Assembly (NCBI RefSeq): GCF_007750855.1
Contig: NZ_CP036291.1
Location: forward strand, 3,596,001 to 3,660,000
Source of the DNA: Pirellulimonas nuda
GTDB lineage: Bacteria > Planctomycetota > Planctomycetia > Pirellulales > Lacipirellulaceae
Length of the DNA stretch: 64,000 nucleotides
Reading direction: 5' to 3'
The position numbers and the translations under genes were made by a program. Of the stretch, positions 16,366-24,879 are shown in pieces (within the stretch, counting starts at the first letter, position 1; every line of letters starts with the position of its first letter). The notes below the pieces were generated by a model that searched no databases, was not told the origin of the DNA, and saw only the letters and a program-made list of their open reading frames with translations.

Positions 16366-17973
16366 CTACTTTTGCGGGCTCGCCGCCGTGGAACCGCGAA
16401 ATTTGCGGCGTTGCACGCCCTTCGCCACGTAGCCCACGTCGCCCTCCTGCTGGGCAGCTTCTTCGATGGTCGGCTTCACCTGCAGGATGAGCTCGGGACC
16501 GAAAGCGTAAAAGGCTCTCATTGCTTGCAGTTGGCTGTCATAGGTACCCTGTTGGTACAAGTCGATCATGGCGTCTAGCGCTTCCTCTTCGTGGCGCGCC
16601 GTCTGAGCTAGACTCGCGGCTGCCCGCGAACTCACCTGCGGGTCGGTTTCGCGAAGCAGTTGCAGCAGCAGGGCAGATTCGTCGACGTGCAGCTCATGCT
16701 GTTCGAGCCACCCGAGCAGCAACAGCTGGTCCCGGCAGTCGCCCGAGCGGGCGTAGTCGGCAAGGACCTCACTAGCCCGTACATTGTGCCGGATGGCAAG
16801 TATCACCGCAGCGGCCGCTGCACGTGCTTGCGCATCTTCGTCGTCGAGCAATGATTCGAGTCTTGGGATAACAGGTGAAGCGTGATCGTGCAGGATGAGC
16901 AGGCGTTCCACCGCAGCCCTGCGTCGATCAGCATCGTCCGACGAAAGCACGGCCACCAGTGGCTTGATGGCTGATTCACTCCAGGCGTAGAACGGAAACC
17001 GCGCGGGATCAATACGGCCTAGGGCCGTTCTTGCCGACGAGCTTTTTCGCCAAACCACCGCCGTGCGCAGGCGCTGTGCGGCGGCCCGGCGTCGATCAGG
17101 ATCGTCCGTAGCAAGCGTGGCCACCGGTGGCTCGACGGCAGTTTCACCCCGGGTGGTAAACGGGTACCGCCAGGGGTCGATGCGGCCTAGGCGGTAGCGC
17201 ATCGGACGTGTGTCGAGCTGGCGGTTCGCTGGATCAGATATCCGCTCAAGCATGGGAATCGCGGCCGCCGCGTCCGGACCGTAACATCCTATCATACCGA
17301 TTGCGGCTTGAGCGATGGTAGGGCCACCCCATGCACTCCACCTCAAGAAGCGGTGGTCATCTATGACTTGCAGCAACACAGGGATGGCTTGATCCGCTGA
17401 TACCCCGATGTCATCTAGTGAACGAATTGCCGCGTCGAAGAGATCCAAGTCCGTGTCGCTATGGATAAGCTGCAGCACGGCTTGCTGCACTTCGGGGGTG
17501 CTAATCCGCAGCTTGTGGAGTTGCGTCACTGCCCCCGCACGCACGGAATCCGGCGCTTCGGAATCGCTAATAATGTTGACCAGTAGCTCCTGGCCGCTGG
17601 CGGTCGTCGGATCGAATTGGCTCAGCCGGCTGGTCTGTTCGCGGGACAGGAGAGAGAACGTCAGTCGGCGCAGGCGAGCGATTTCAGGGGGGTCTTTGAG
17701 CATGCTCATGAACTGGATCTGTCCGAAGGTGGAGCCCGCGTCGATCTTGGATAGCTCGCTGGCCCGGGAACGGGCCGCCTGGATTTCCGCCTGGGTGAAC
17801 GGTTCCCCCCGAGCGCGCTGCTCATTCTGTTGTTGTTCGGCGTGGAGAATCTCCTGCCACTGCGATTCTCGCAACCGCAGCTCAGCGGCCTCACCCGTTA
17901 CCACGGTCCCGGCGAACGGGCCAAGGCTGCACAGCAGCGCCCACGCCGTTGCTTTGCGAACTAGCAGGTTCAT
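16366..17973 (-). CDS. secreted HEAT-repeat protein
   Basis: This 535-residue protein has a signal-like N-terminus (MNLLVRKATAWALLCSLGPF, then TVVTGEAAE). ATG 17973 is preceded by AAGGA with about 9 bases of spacing; an ATG at 17991 lies upstream of that site. From residue 130 to 500 it is a series of alpha-helical pairs of HEAT/PBS-lyase type, for example SVRAGAVTQLHKLRIS, AIPVLLQVIDD, DPDRRRAAAQRLRTAVV and DADRRRAAVERLLILHD. Two units share the phrase LGRIDPxR(Y/F)PF, which points to an internal duplication of about 90 residues. HEAT arrays usually mediate protein-protein contacts. Nothing nearby identifies a partner. Confidence 0.75.
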   Translation of the reverse strand: MNLLVRKATAWALLCSLGPFAGTVVTGEAAELRLRESQWQEILHAEQQQNEQRARGEPFTQAEIQAARSRASELSKIDAGSTFGQIQFMSMLKDPPEIARLRRLTFSLLSREQTSRLSQFDPTTASGQELLVNIISDSEAPDSVRAGAVTQLHKLRISTPEVQQAVLQLIHSDTDLDLFDAAIRSLDDIGVSADQAIPVLLQVIDDHRFLRWSAWGGPTIAQAAIGMIGCYGPDAAAAIPMLERISDPANRQLDTRPMRYRLGRIDPWRYPFTTRGETAVEPPVATLATDDPDRRRAAAQRLRTAVVWRKSSSARTALGRIDPARFPFYAWSESAIKPLVAVLSSDDADRRRAAVERLLILHDHASPVIPRLESLLDDEDAQARAAAAAVILAIRHNVRASEVLADYARSGDCRDQLLLLGWLEQHELHVDESALLLQLLRETDPQVSSRAAASLAQTARHEEEALDAMIDLYQQGTYDSQLQAMRAFYAFGPELILQVKPTIEEAAQQEGDVGYVAKGVQRRKFRGSTAASPQK

Positions 17974-18293
17974 CACTTCACGTCCTTCCAACTAGACTTT
18001 TGAAATTCGGACGACGGGCGCATTGTGCCCGACCCAACGATTCCCATGTTCATCAACAGAAAGACGCGAAGCAGACAGACGGATGACAGCCGGTTGCGTA
18101 AAGCCGCATCCTGACGTCAGCCGCCGATCCCTACAAGATCACTCTCAATCGCTGCTAGTTTCATGGTCTCTCACGCAACTCGGGAACGGTTGTAGCCTCC
18201 ACTCGCACTAGCGACATTTGCTAGTCCTGATCGAGCTATTTTGAGCCCACTCAGCGGAGCTCAATACCGTTTCTTGTCCGTTAGGTCTCCTAC
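17974..18293. other. intergenic region
   Basis: This 320-bp stretch separates the HEAT-repeat gene from the 3' end of the amine oxidase gene, both on the minus strand. It should contain the promoter of the former and the terminator of the latter. I see no convincing hairpin or sigma-70 box. Confidence 0.35.
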
Positions 18294-20327
18294 CTACTCA
18301 GGCACGTCGAGCGTTGGGTTCTCGTTGAAGAACGACATCGGCACGAGCTTGAAGCCCATGCCGGCCGTCGGCATGATCGGCCACTCCTCGGGGCGCGGCA
18401 CGTGGGTGAGGCCCATCGTGTACCAGACGACCAAGTCGCGGTCCTCGAGCGACTGGTTGTCGGAGATCCATTCTGGCATCCCTTCGCTGGCGGGGTTCTG
18501 GTTGGGGTGCGGGCCGGCCGCGTACACCTCCTCGGGGCGGTAGGCGGTGGCCCAGAAGTGGTGGTCGACGAACCGCGCCCGCTTCCGCGTCGCGGAGTCC
18601 GGGTGGATGTAGGGAACGGAGTTGTCGCCGGGCACCAGCAGGTAGGAGGGGTAGTGCCCCAGCGCGGTCTTCACACTGGGGTTGTAGATCTTCCAGTGGC
18701 GGTGGCTGTCGAGGTTGATGTCCCGCTGCGCCTGACGCTCGGACACGAGCGGGGTCTTCTCGACCTGGAACGCGTTGAGCTGGGGGTTGTCCGGCCCGGC
18801 GGGGAAGCTGGAGACGTTCACCTCCGCCACGCTGTTCTGCGGGCCGTCGATGTCGAAGTCGAGCCGGACGCTGAAGAAGTGCTGGTGATTGGGGGCGATC
18901 ACCTGGTGGTCGACAAGGGTGCCGACGCGTTCGTCCCCTTCGACCGCCTTGCCCTCGGCGGCCGCGATGCACGTCTCGCACAGGGCCTGCGGCGCCCCCT
19001 TGGCCAGCAGGATCCCAGAGGCCTCGGCGCGGACCTCCAACACGCCGTCCTGGTGGAAGATCCATTTGAGGATGTAGTCGTAGTTGCCCACCGTCACCGT
19101 GTGCAGGACGACCAGCTCCCGGCTCCGCCGGACGTAGCGTAGTCCGGCGTCTTCGTCGCAGTGCTTCCACAGGATGCCGCCGTCCCGCTCGAAGAAGGCG
19201 ACCGCGTTGCGGCGCAGCTCGGGGACGCCGGTCTCGTTCGCCAAGACGGCGTCCACAAACACCGCGTTGCCCGGCGCGTCCAGCCCTTCTTGAAGCTCGT
19301 TGCACAGGCGACCCATGCCGTACTCCCCCTCGTCAAAGGCGGCCCGCCAGTACCAGTTGGGGTCAGGGTCGCCGTAGGGGACGATCATCTCGGAGTGCGA
19401 CGCGCGGTACAGGATGGGGCGGAGCTTGCCGCCGTCCTCGAACCCGATCGTGTACAGGACCAATCCTTCCCGCGGGTGCATGGCGTAGCGGAACCGCCAG
19501 TTCTGCCAGCGGACCTCGTGGCCGTTGATCGCGAAGCTCGGGCCCTCGGGCTGCTCGATCGACAACGGCTTGAGCCCGGTCCGCGGCGCGCCGAGCGACG
19601 CCGCGTCGAACTCGGGGGCCTTCTTGGCGATCGGGCGGACACCGGTGTCAAGCACCTGAATGACCTTGCCCAGCTCGACGTCCACCACCGCCACGACGCC
19701 CTCGATCGGGCGGGCGTAGGGGTTCTTGCCCTCCCCGCGGTAGAACGCGATCGCTCGGCAGAGGCGGGCGCCGGGCACGGCGCCCTCGGCCGGCAGCACG
19801 CCGGCGGCCCAGGTATCCACGTGCACCTTCGAGACGTCGGTGACGCCCCGCTTGGCCATCGCCGCACACCAATCGGGATCTGCCTTGACGATCTCCGGCA
19901 CCCCGTAGAACTCTTCGACGAGCACGTGCGGCTGGCTCCCTGTGATCTCCGTCCACGAGGTGACGGTGTTGGTAGCGAGGTCGATCACGGCCTCCGCTTT
20001 CACACGGTTCGCTCGGTCGAGCACCACGGCGAAGGCCTCGCGCTTGAGCGGGGCGCCGGGGGCCCAGTCGCGCACCGACTCCTTGGAGGGCTCGCGGAGC
20101 ACGAGCGTGGGAACGAACACACCGTCGGCGAATCGGCCCGCCGACCGCAGCGCCTCGACGGCGGCTTGAACCTCGCCATGGGTCAAAGGGTCGAGCGGAT
20201 GGTCCGGGGACCGCTTCTTCCAAGCGTCGTCTTTGACCGTTGCGTTGCCATCGGGCTGCGGCGCGGCGTGTCCGGTCGGCGCCGCAAGCATCAGGGAGGC
20301 CAGGACGGCCAACGTCGATTTCTTCAT
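18294..20327 (-). CDS. secreted copper-containing primary-amine oxidase
   Basis: This 677-residue copper amine oxidase oxidises primary amines to aldehydes with release of ammonia and hydrogen peroxide. A signal peptide covers residues 1-21. The topaquinone precursor is Tyr416 in TVTVGNYDY, the catalytic base is Asp332 in FDEGEYG, and the copper ligands are His481 and His483 (PNHQHF) and His642 (GLTHVPRPEEWP); all expected active-site residues are present. Length and domain order (small N-terminal domains, then the large beta-sandwich) are normal. Codon third positions are strongly GC-biased. It stands alone, with the downstream region ending at the HEAT gene. Its products could be used further by aldehyde or nitrogen metabolism; no aldehyde dehydrogenase is adjacent. 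Confidence 0.93.
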   Translation of the reverse strand: MKKSTLAVLASLMLAAPTGHAAPQPDGNATVKDDAWKKRSPDHPLDPLTHGEVQAAVEALRSAGRFADGVFVPTLVLREPSKESVRDWAPGAPLKREAFAVVLDRANRVKAEAVIDLATNTVTSWTEITGSQPHVLVEEFYGVPEIVKADPDWCAAMAKRGVTDVSKVHVDTWAAGVLPAEGAVPGARLCRAIAFYRGEGKNPYARPIEGVVAVVDVELGKVIQVLDTGVRPIAKKAPEFDAASLGAPRTGLKPLSIEQPEGPSFAINGHEVRWQNWRFRYAMHPREGLVLYTIGFEDGGKLRPILYRASHSEMIVPYGDPDPNWYWRAAFDEGEYGMGRLCNELQEGLDAPGNAVFVDAVLANETGVPELRRNAVAFFERDGGILWKHCDEDAGLRYVRRSRELVVLHTVTVGNYDYILKWIFHQDGVLEVRAEASGILLAKGAPQALCETCIAAAEGKAVEGDERVGTLVDHQVIAPNHQHFFSVRLDFDIDGPQNSVAEVNVSSFPAGPDNPQLNAFQVEKTPLVSERQAQRDINLDSHRHWKIYNPSVKTALGHYPSYLLVPGDNSVPYIHPDSATRKRARFVDHHFWATAYRPEEVYAAGPHPNQNPASEGMPEWISDNQSLEDRDLVVWYTMGLTHVPRPEEWPIMPTAGMGFKLVPMSFFNENPTLDVPE

Positions 20328-20492
20328 CGTGTCGTTTCCTTGTTAGGTTCGGAGCGGAAGCGAAAACACAGGACGAATGAAAAACCGTTTGGATAGAGTG
20401 GGTTCGCCTGACGAGGTCTAAGCTTGGGATAAACCTGTACGACAACGTCAACGAGGAGCAAGAGTTCCGCCCTACGTGCAGCGGTAGCCGTC

Positions 20493-20957
20493 CTATCCGG
20501 CTTTCTTGATCAATGGATTCCGGAAAAAGCTCACCAAGAGAACAGCGCCGACCAAGACGAAGTTGATGATGTGATCGATGTTCATGGGGGGTTGGATGAA
20601 CTCGCCCTCAGCAGCCCGCTTGATGGCGTCGTAGTACGGGCCCATGACGCTCCAGATCAACAAGAAGATGTTCGCCACGCTTTCCAATAGCCCAAACGCC
20701 GCGGAGAACACCTCGTGCCGGTAGAACAAGACCCCAGCCAGAAAGCACCCACCGTAGTAGCCGTACTTAAGCATCGGCGCGCCGTCGAGCGCCGACACGC
20801 GAATACTCGTTCCACCAAAGACATCGAGGAGCAGGAACAGCGGCGTGGCCAGGTAGTACCACTCCACCATCTTGTCCCTGCTGCTTGCTTGCCGGTCTGC
20901 GAACATGGGCGATCCGAAACTGCGGAAGAGAAACTTCAACCAGCTAGCAAAAGACAT
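20493..20957 (-). CDS. conserved membrane protein, function unknown
   Basis: A 154-residue protein with four predicted membrane segments at about residues 32-46 (YYLATPLFLLLDVFG), 65-80 (YGYYGGCFLAGVLFYR), 84-106 (FSAAFGLLESVANIFLLIWS) and 127-146 (HIINFVLVGAVLLVSFF). The N-terminus is a short amphipathic cytoplasmic helix. Charged residues fall between segments, supporting a real membrane protein. I do not recognise a family. It lies between the amine oxidase and LRR genes in the same direction, with 165 bp to the former. Confidence 0.7.
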   Translation of the reverse strand: MSFASWLKFLFRSFGSPMFADRQASSRDKMVEWYYLATPLFLLLDVFGGTSIRVSALDGAPMLKYGYYGGCFLAGVLFYRHEVFSAAFGLLESVANIFLLIWSVMGPYYDAIKRAAEGEFIQPPMNIDHIINFVLVGAVLLVSFFRNPLIKKAG

Positions 20958-21110
20958 TGGTCGCGTAGGCGCAGCTCAATCTGATGGGTGCCGAATGCGA
21001 AGCCTCGCAGCATCTCATCCAACAGATCTGACTCATCCGGTTATCCTTCCCGTCGATTGCCTGCGCCGGGACGAGACGGCCTTCCCTAAGGCGGGGTTCG
21101 CACGAATCAG

Positions 21111-22598
21111 CTATCGGGCGCCCAACACTTGTACGGGAGGTGACCTTGTGCGCAATCTTTGCGCTCCGTTCCGGGTTACTGCGGTGCCGGAGCAGTTTAC
21201 TTTTACTAATTGTGGGAGCTGGGATAGTTCTCTTAGCCCCCAATCGGTTAGGCGAGTTTTGGACACGCCAAGTGACCGAAGCCGAGTCAGCCCCGCTAAA
21301 TCCTTCATCCCCTCATCCGTAACTTCGGTCCAATCTAAGTTCAGCGTCTGCAACTGCGAGAATTTTGCCAGTCCTTTTAGTCCGCGGTCGGACATGTTGG
21401 TTCCGCTCAGATTCAATGATTCCAACTGCACGAGCCCGGCGAGCTCGTTTATTCCCTTGCCCGTCACCTGAGTACCGGCGAGAGATAGCGACTGCAGCTG
21501 CTCAAGCGTCGCTAGCTCTTTCACCCCATTGTCAGTCACGTTGAGGCGACCGGGACTCTTGACCATACGTTGCCCATCTCGCACCGCCACGCGACCGCTC
21601 AGATTCAACGACTGCAACCGCACGAGCCCGGCTAGCTCTTTTATTCCCTGGTCGGTCACCTTGGTGTAGGCTAGATTCAGCCATTGCAGCTCCTTCAGTT
21701 TGGCTATCTCTTTCATTCCCTGGTCGGACACCTGGGTATTGGCTAGATTCAGCCATTGCAGCTCTTTCAATCCGGCTAGCTCTTTCAATCCCTCGTCGGC
21801 CACCCGGGTTCTACTGAGGTCCAGCCACTGCAACCCAATCAGCCCTGTGAGTGCTTTCATCCCCTCGTCTGTAACGTTCTCACACCCAGACAGGTTTAGC
21901 GAATTCAACTGCGATAGCGCGGCCATCTCCTTGAGCCCATTGTCCGTCACCGGACTAACTATCCTCAACGGGTGACCAACCGGCATCCAAGCCCGGGTGT
22001 GAGCAATATTCAGTGAATTCAGTCGAGAGAGTCCAGCAACTACCTTCATTCCTCTGTCCGTTATTCGGACGTCCGTAAGGTCCAGCGACTGCAACTGAGT
22101 TAATGCGGCAAGCTCATTTATCCCCTCGTCGGTCAGTCCGGATGACTCGATTTTCAAGAACTTCAGCTGCCTGAGATTGGCCAATGACTTAAGACCCGCA
22201 TTGGTTGCCCGTGAATTCTCGAGTATTAGCGACTGCAATTGAGTCAGCCCGGCTATCTCTTTTAGCCCCGCATCAGGCCAACCGACAAGACGCAGTCCGA
22301 ATGGAACCTGCGGTGGGGGAAGACTATCGAGCTTTTCGGAGGAGACACTGAGGAAAAAGAATAGTGGCACGTCTCCCGTCGAACTAAAACGTCCGCCGGC
22401 ACTAGTCCACGCGGCGATGACCTCGGGAGATGGCATCGCCGGCTTGCTCCCAGCGTCCGCCGATTCGGCGTTGGCTGCTGGAGTGCTGGCGGCCTGGGGC
22501 TCGACCCCTAGTGCGATCGGCGCAGCGAGCGAGAAGGCCGCTAAGGACGCCAGCGGGACCAACCGGCTTACCTTTAGGTTGGGCGAATTTGTAGGCAT
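21111..22598 (-). CDS. secreted leucine-rich-repeat protein
   Basis: This 495-residue protein starts at ATG 22598. An alternative GTG at 22652 overlaps the stop of the upstream gene by four bases (GTGA) and would add 18 polar residues before the signal peptide. The signal segment is LVPLASLAAFSLAAPIALG. From about residue 75 to 480 there are roughly 15 leucine-rich repeats of about 24 residues with the consensus LxxLxxLxLSxTxVTDxGLKEL, the GALA/internalin-like type common in planctomycetes. One repeat is lengthened by a loop (about residues 215-230) and another by RVAVRDGQRMVKSPG. It probably acts in extracellular binding; the ligand is unknown. It may be co-transcribed with the zinc-ribbon membrane protein upstream. 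Confidence 0.82.
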   Translation of the reverse strand: MPTNSPNLKVSRLVPLASLAAFSLAAPIALGVEPQAASTPAANAESADAGSKPAMPSPEVIAAWTSAGGRFSSTGDVPLFFFLSVSSEKLDSLPPPQVPFGLRLVGWPDAGLKEIAGLTQLQSLILENSRATNAGLKSLANLRQLKFLKIESSGLTDEGINELAALTQLQSLDLTDVRITDRGMKVVAGLSRLNSLNIAHTRAWMPVGHPLRIVSPVTDNGLKEMAALSQLNSLNLSGCENVTDEGMKALTGLIGLQWLDLSRTRVADEGLKELAGLKELQWLNLANTQVSDQGMKEIAKLKELQWLNLAYTKVTDQGIKELAGLVRLQSLNLSGRVAVRDGQRMVKSPGRLNVTDNGVKELATLEQLQSLSLAGTQVTGKGINELAGLVQLESLNLSGTNMSDRGLKGLAKFSQLQTLNLDWTEVTDEGMKDLAGLTRLRSLGVSKTRLTDWGLRELSQLPQLVKVNCSGTAVTRNGAQRLRTRSPPVQVLGAR

Positions 22599-22648
22599 GG
22601 TTTCTTCGCTACTTGGTTGATGGGGGGGGGTCGAACGACGCCTCTGGA

Positions 22649-23596
22649 TCACCTACGCCGGCCGCTATACGCCACACACTCCGCCGCAAAACGCAACAGC
22701 TTCAGGTACTTGAAGGTCACCGTCAGGATGCAGACCAGAAAGGCCAATACCGCAAAGATGCTCAGGACCGGCACGAGCATCCCGAACAGGAGCACGATGC
22801 ACATGGCAGCGATGGCTATTACTGCGCTGCCTTCATTGACGAGGTGTTCCTGGCTGATCGACTTGCCCACCGCGCGGAGAAAGAGCACGAATAGGATGAA
22901 TGTAGCGATCCACAGAATGCGGGGCGCGATGGCGGCGACCACCGACGACAGCGACGCGGCGGCCCCGAAAGGGAGCGATATGTAGGCCAGATCGCAGGCC
23001 ACGGCGGCTAGGAGCAAACCCTTGGCGCCGACTTCGCCGGCGGTAGCCAGGCACCATATCCGGCCTGCCATCGACAGCAGCATCCCGATGCCTCCGCCCA
23101 AGAGTGCGACTACGATCATTGCCGGAGCGGCAAACGGCGCCAGGATCCCCAGGAACACCGACGCCACGACGATCAGTGTGCCCCAAAAGACCAGATTTAT
23201 GCCGTTAGCCAGGCCAGCCGTCGGGCGGCCATTGCTTGGTCGCTTCGCGGCTTTGGCCGCCGCCACGTCTGGCTTCGTCGTCCGCTCGAGAAGGGACGCA
23301 GACGCCGGCTGAGGTTCGCTGAGCGCCTCGTCCAGCAAGTCGCCGAAGTCGTCGCCCAACTCCGCATGGCCTCCCTCAGGGTCGGGCAGCCCCAGCTCGG
23401 GCGGGTCCAGGCCGGTGAAGCCCAAGCCGTAGGCTTCCGCGCCGATCGACGAGCTCGGCTCGACCGGCGCCGCGACCGGCTCTGGTATGGGAATGATGAA
23501 TGTTCGACCGCACTTGGAGCACTTTCCCTTTTTCCCGGCCGCGGATTCCGGCGCGGAGAGACGTAGGCCGCAAGGGCACTGGACCTTTATCGTCAT
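22649..23596 (-). CDS. zinc-ribbon membrane protein, function unknown
   Basis: This 315-residue protein opens with a short zinc ribbon (CPCGLRLSAPESAAGKKGKC and CSKCGRTF: Cys8, Cys10, then CxxC), a motif planctomycetes often place before membrane or proline-rich regions. Residues 45-130 form a low-complexity linker rich in Pro, Gly and Asp. From about 135 to 300 there are six hydrophobic segments (for example GINLVFWGTLIVVASVFLG and LWIATFILFVLFLRAV). It probably senses or binds a partner through the ribbon. Its stop overlaps a possible GTG start of the LRR gene, so the two may form one operon. Confidence 0.75.
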   Translation of the reverse strand: MTIKVQCPCGLRLSAPESAAGKKGKCSKCGRTFIIPIPEPVAAPVEPSSSIGAEAYGLGFTGLDPPELGLPDPEGGHAELGDDFGDLLDEALSEPQPASASLLERTTKPDVAAAKAAKRPSNGRPTAGLANGINLVFWGTLIVVASVFLGILAPFAAPAMIVVALLGGGIGMLLSMAGRIWCLATAGEVGAKGLLLAAVACDLAYISLPFGAAASLSSVVAAIAPRILWIATFILFVLFLRAVGKSISQEHLVNEGSAVIAIAAMCIVLLFGMLVPVLSIFAVLAFLVCILTVTFKYLKLLRFAAECVAYSGRRR

Positions 23597-23812
23597 CGCT
23601 TTATTCCCCCACTTATGAACGACCGAGCTGGCTACGCTGAGGCAGACCCCGACCGTCGGACGGCTGCGGCCAGGTGCTCAAGCCTCGCCTCCCTACCAGG
23701 GCTGGGAAAGACTTAGGGAACGTGCATCGGAAAGCACCCTCCGCGCGCGACTGACTGCCCACCAGCGAATGACAACCGAACGCGGCCCCCCTCTATCGAT
23801 TGGCCGGAAAAG

Positions 23813-23880
23813 AAGCCCCCAACTTCGGCCTTGTCCGTAAGCCGGTCTGGCATCGGTCTGGCGCCGGAGGTTGGGGGCTT
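23813..23880 (-). terminator. stem-loop, probable transcription terminator
   Basis: AAGCCCCCAAC (23813-23823) and GTTGGGGGCTT (23870-23880) form an 11-bp perfect stem, extended by CGGC/GCCG inside, around a loop of about 46 bases. On the minus strand the stem is followed by CTTCTTTTCC, a weak T-rich tail. It lies downstream of the minus-strand SBBP gene/pseudogene pair and upstream of the zinc-ribbon gene, consistent with termination. The large loop means it could also be a repeat-derived palindrome. Confidence 0.5.
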
Positions 23881-24036
23881 TGTAGTGGCCACTAGGTTCG
23901 ACGGCGACACACGGCCGGCAAGCCGCGTCTTGCCAGGCATAGCGCAGCCTGTAACTACGTGCGTATTTGGCACGTTGTGTGTCCCCGAAAAACTCAGCAA
24001 AATAAGTTTCCGCAGAAATCCTTGTCCGCTTGGTCG

Positions 24037-24879
24037 CTACAGCGACACGACTCCGCTAGTGCTAATGCTGCCTCCAGAGTTGGCTTGGAAAGGCGAGCTC
24101 ACCGTCCATCCGCTGACGGTCACCGAGACTTCGGCTCGACCTGGCGCCCCAATGTCTGCATCAAAGGTTACGAGGTGACGGGTTGGGCAACGCCGCTGCC
24201 CCCGCGAAGCGGAGCAGCTGCTTGAAGCGTAGTAGCAAGCGACGGCGGGGCAGCGTGCCGCAAACTGGGCGGGGGTGACGTACCCTGGGTAACTGTGCAT
24301 CGGGACAATGCCGGGGTTGAGCCCCGCATACCAGGGGCCATTCGTGTTGAAGTAGATCCTGCCGCCTCAAGTACTGAGCTCGGTTTCGCATACACCTGCC
24401 GGGTTGCGACGGTCGCCGCTGTCCCATCCGCCGCGTGCGAGGAAGCTCGCATCGCTATCGAGCACAAACGCGGCCACGTACGCCACGTACCCGATCTCTC
24501 CAACTGAGTCTCGATTGTCGAAGCGTACGTTGTCGCTGTAGCCTACGCCATCCGCTTCGGGCGTGCCCTGCATCATGTTGCTGCTGAGGTCAACGATCGA
24601 GCTCGCGGCCATGTCGTACAGGCTGAAGGTTTCCTCAAAGTCGGGCAGTGACTGCCAGTCATCCTTGGCGATGATGGTGGACAGATACCCCGCGGCCGCC
24701 TGAAGCGAGCTGCGTCGGGCCAGGCCCACTGCATCGGTCGGCTTGAAGAAGTTGTTGTTGTGCTCGTCCAGGGTGAAGTTGAGAACGATCTCGCTGCCGT
24801 GGGCGGAGGCTACGAGGAGCAGACCCCGCAGCGTTATCAGCGGCGGAAACCAATGCCACATGCCTGCGGCGCTCAGCAT
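24037..24879 (-). pseudogene. secreted metzincin-like protein interrupted by an in-frame TGA
   Basis: From ATG 24879 the frame reads a signal-like start (MWHWFPPLITLRGLLLVASA) and then IVLNFTLDEHNNNFF, SLYDMAASSIVDLSS and GYSDNVRFDNRDSVG, a pattern I associate with planctomycete secreted reprolysin/M10-like proteins. A TGA (24369-24367) ends it after TELST. Translation in the same frame then continues with GGRIYFNTNGPWYAGL and runs open to 24037, so a single stop interrupts one reading frame. The expected HExxH zinc site does not appear downstream, so the 3' part is probably also truncated or rearranged. The start overlaps the end of the SBBP gene by 7 bases. It could be a genuine pseudogene or a base error. 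Confidence 0.6.

Noticed and set aside
18298..19305. 335-codon minus-strand frame inside the amine oxidase gene
   Set aside because: It is a shadow of the amine oxidase in another frame, caused by GC-rich third positions, and is Arg/Ala/Gly-rich.
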